Source: Melieria omissa (lineage: Eukaryota; Arthropoda; Insecta; Diptera; Ulidiidae). Taken from it: a stretch of 64,000 nt of DNA. The notes below the pieces were generated by a model. It searched no databases. It was given only the letters and a program-made list of their open reading frames with translations, and was not told the DNA's origin. Both the position numbers and the translations under genes were made by a program. The DNA lies in the NCBI GenBank assembly GCA_963971225.1, contig OZ020270.1, positions 26,597,123 to 26,661,122 of the forward strand, in the 5' to 3' direction. The number at the start of each line of letters is the position of its first letter. Position 1 is the first letter of the stretch. Below, one piece after another: positions 62,726-64,000 of the stretch.

Positions 62726-64000
62726 ATGCCTGTTGAGCGATCCCCCAAGCGTCAAATAAACAAAATGGAGTCTCCTTCTCCAAAATATTCAAAGTCGACT
62801 GAGACATATTTGACAGTTCCTGTTACTCGCGAGACACTCAAAACTCGCTCCAAGCCACCTAGTCTCATAGCAACCGATCCCAGTGTTGCCACTTTTGGTT
62901 TTGAGTCCGAGAGACTCGTGCAATTATGCACAGCGTTTTCATCGGCTCCCATTGAGGATTTGACCAAATCACTGGTCCAAATTAAGCACAAAAATCTGCA
63001 AGCCCAATGGGAGAGGCTAATGCGCGCACATCAGGCAGTCTTCCTCGCTGAGGACCACAGCCAGCCCGACGGTTTTAAAGAGTCGGCTAGACAAAAGATC
63101 GACGCCTGCACAGACCAATACGAGTTGTGCATGGCTAAGATGTTGGACATCATTAAGATGCTCCAATCTCAGTCCCCCCAGCCTGCTACGCGTATGGAAC
63201 CGGTTCAACCCCTAGAACCAGCAAATACTTCCTACATTTGCCTCCAAGTTCCTCCTTGCGACACCGAAACATTCTTCGGGGGCTATGAGCAGTGGCCGTC
63301 CTTTCGGGACATGTTTACTGCGGTATACATTAACCACCCCCAGCTCACTCCAGCCCAGAAATTGTATCACCTCCGATACAAAACGCAAGGCCAAGCCGGT
63401 GCTATTGTTAAACAATACGCTCTAACCGATGAGAATTTCAGACTCGCGTGGGAAGCCCTAAGTTCCCGATATGAAAACAAACGCATCCTCGTTGACAGCC
63501 AAATTCGATCTCTATTGAATATAACTCCTGCCCACACCGAAAATAGTGAGGCACTACAGCGGATCCAGAATTCTGTAAACAATTGTCTGTCTATTCTCAA
63601 GTCTCAGGCCGTAGACACTGACAATTGGGATCCGCTGCTGGTATATATATGCTCTACCAAATTGCCTGAAGCAACCTTAGCTTTATGGGAGCAGTCATTG
63701 ACATCCCGGAAGGATCTGCCCCCCTGGTCACAAATGAATGAGTTTCTGACCTGCAGATACGAGGTAATGGAACGGCTGAATCTTTTTCGGCCCAAGTCGA
63801 AACCACAATCCTCATCTTCCAATGTCCGACCCCCCCGATCCCTAAATTTTCACACTGAAGTGAAAAAGGACTTCGCGTGCAAGCTCTGCAACGCAAATCA
63901 TTCCGTACGGACTTGCCAAAGCTTTAAAAGGCTCACACCCCAAAGTCGATTAGCATATGTGAAAAAGCATAAAATCTGTGCAAATTGTCTTGCTACATCT
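62726..64000 (+). CDS. gag: BEL/Pao Gag, open to the window end
   Basis: From the ATG at 62726 the frame is open for 425 codons and continues beyond the window. Residues about 175-330 are the DUF1759 Gag region (CDTETFFGGYEQWPSFRDMF, QKLYHLRYKTQGQAGAIVKQ, LSSRYENKRILVDSQIRSLL, LTSRKDLPPWSQMNEFLTCR). Near residue 385 a zinc knuckle, CKLCNANHSVRTC (C-x2-C-x3-H-x4-C), is followed by a second Cys pair (HKICANC), an arrangement seen in BEL Gag-Pol proteins. The element would use one Gag-Pol frame, with the polymerase to the right of the window. An ATG at 62765 in the same frame is an alternative start. Confidence 0.9.
   Translation, partial: MPVERSPKRQINKMESPSPKYSKSTETYLTVPVTRETLKTRSKPPSLIATDPSVATFGFESERLVQLCTAFSSAPIEDLTKSLVQIKHKNLQAQWERLMRAHQAVFLAEDHSQPDGFKESARQKIDACTDQYELCMAKMLDIIKMLQSQSPQPATRMEPVQPLEPANTSYICLQVPPCDTETFFGGYEQWPSFRDMFTAVYINHPQLTPAQKLYHLRYKTQGQAGAIVKQYALTDENFRLAWEALSSRYENKRILVDSQIRSLLNITPAHTENSEALQRIQNSVNNCLSILKSQAVDTDNWDPLLVYICSTKLPEATLALWEQSLTSRKDLPPWSQMNEFLTCRYEVMERLNLFRPKSKPQSSSSNVRPPRSLNFHTEVKKDFACKLCNANHSVRTCQSFKRLTPQSRLAYVKKHKICANCLATS

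Overview
The window is a pile of nested transposable elements from an insect genome, most likely a higher fly. Pointers are two families of env-carrying gypsy (errantivirus-type) proviruses primed by an insect-type tRNA-Lys, BEL/Pao elements, mariner, pogo, hAT, P-like, piggyBac and Tc1 elements, short 60-70 nt introns, and a broken fly-like ribose-5-phosphate isomerase gene. A tephritid or related fly would fit, but the species cannot be fixed from the sequence. I found no intact ordinary host gene.

Layout. Bases 1-643 are a left flank without a gene. From 644 to 55564 a unit of about 9.3 kb is repeated three times head to tail: copy I 644-9930, copy II 9931-33241, copy III 33242-55564. The ancestral unit reads: broken BEL gag and a candidate LTR on the minus strand; a hAT element (8-bp duplication GTGGTGGC) that contains a solo LTR and a pogo element; a 1.66 kb terminal-inverted-repeat element carrying a broken Rpi gene plus the last exon of a neighbouring gene (copies I and II; the site is empty in III); an 808-bp P-element-like transposon (8-bp duplication GCACTGAG); and a mariner element. 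Copies II and III carry the same gypsy insertion (A and B, same TGTA duplication) inside the P-like element, and copy I has the empty site. Gypsy A was later hit by a SAP-gag gypsy element without env (D, 5950 bp) and a truncated LINE, both inside env. Copy III also received a second env-carrying gypsy family (C) and a small internally deleted mariner.

Bases 55577-57215 are a palindromic Tc1 derivative. After it come a hAT-type MITE packed with TATCGATA sites and inserted in a minus-strand BEL remnant, a piggyBac transposase gene with one intron and a lost C-terminus, and a BEL/Pao element whose open gag runs off the window end.

Working parts. Gypsy B keeps gag, pol and env open and could be a functional provirus. 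Element C is also open in all three genes but has a shortened gag. Both families carry TTTTTTA in the correct phase at the gag end, and element D carries GTTAAAC directly before the gag stop, so all appear to make pol by -1 frameshifting. The mariner copies complement each other's faults: copy I has an intact transposase but no right end, copy II has a nonsense mutation, and copy III has both ends but a frameshifted C-terminus.
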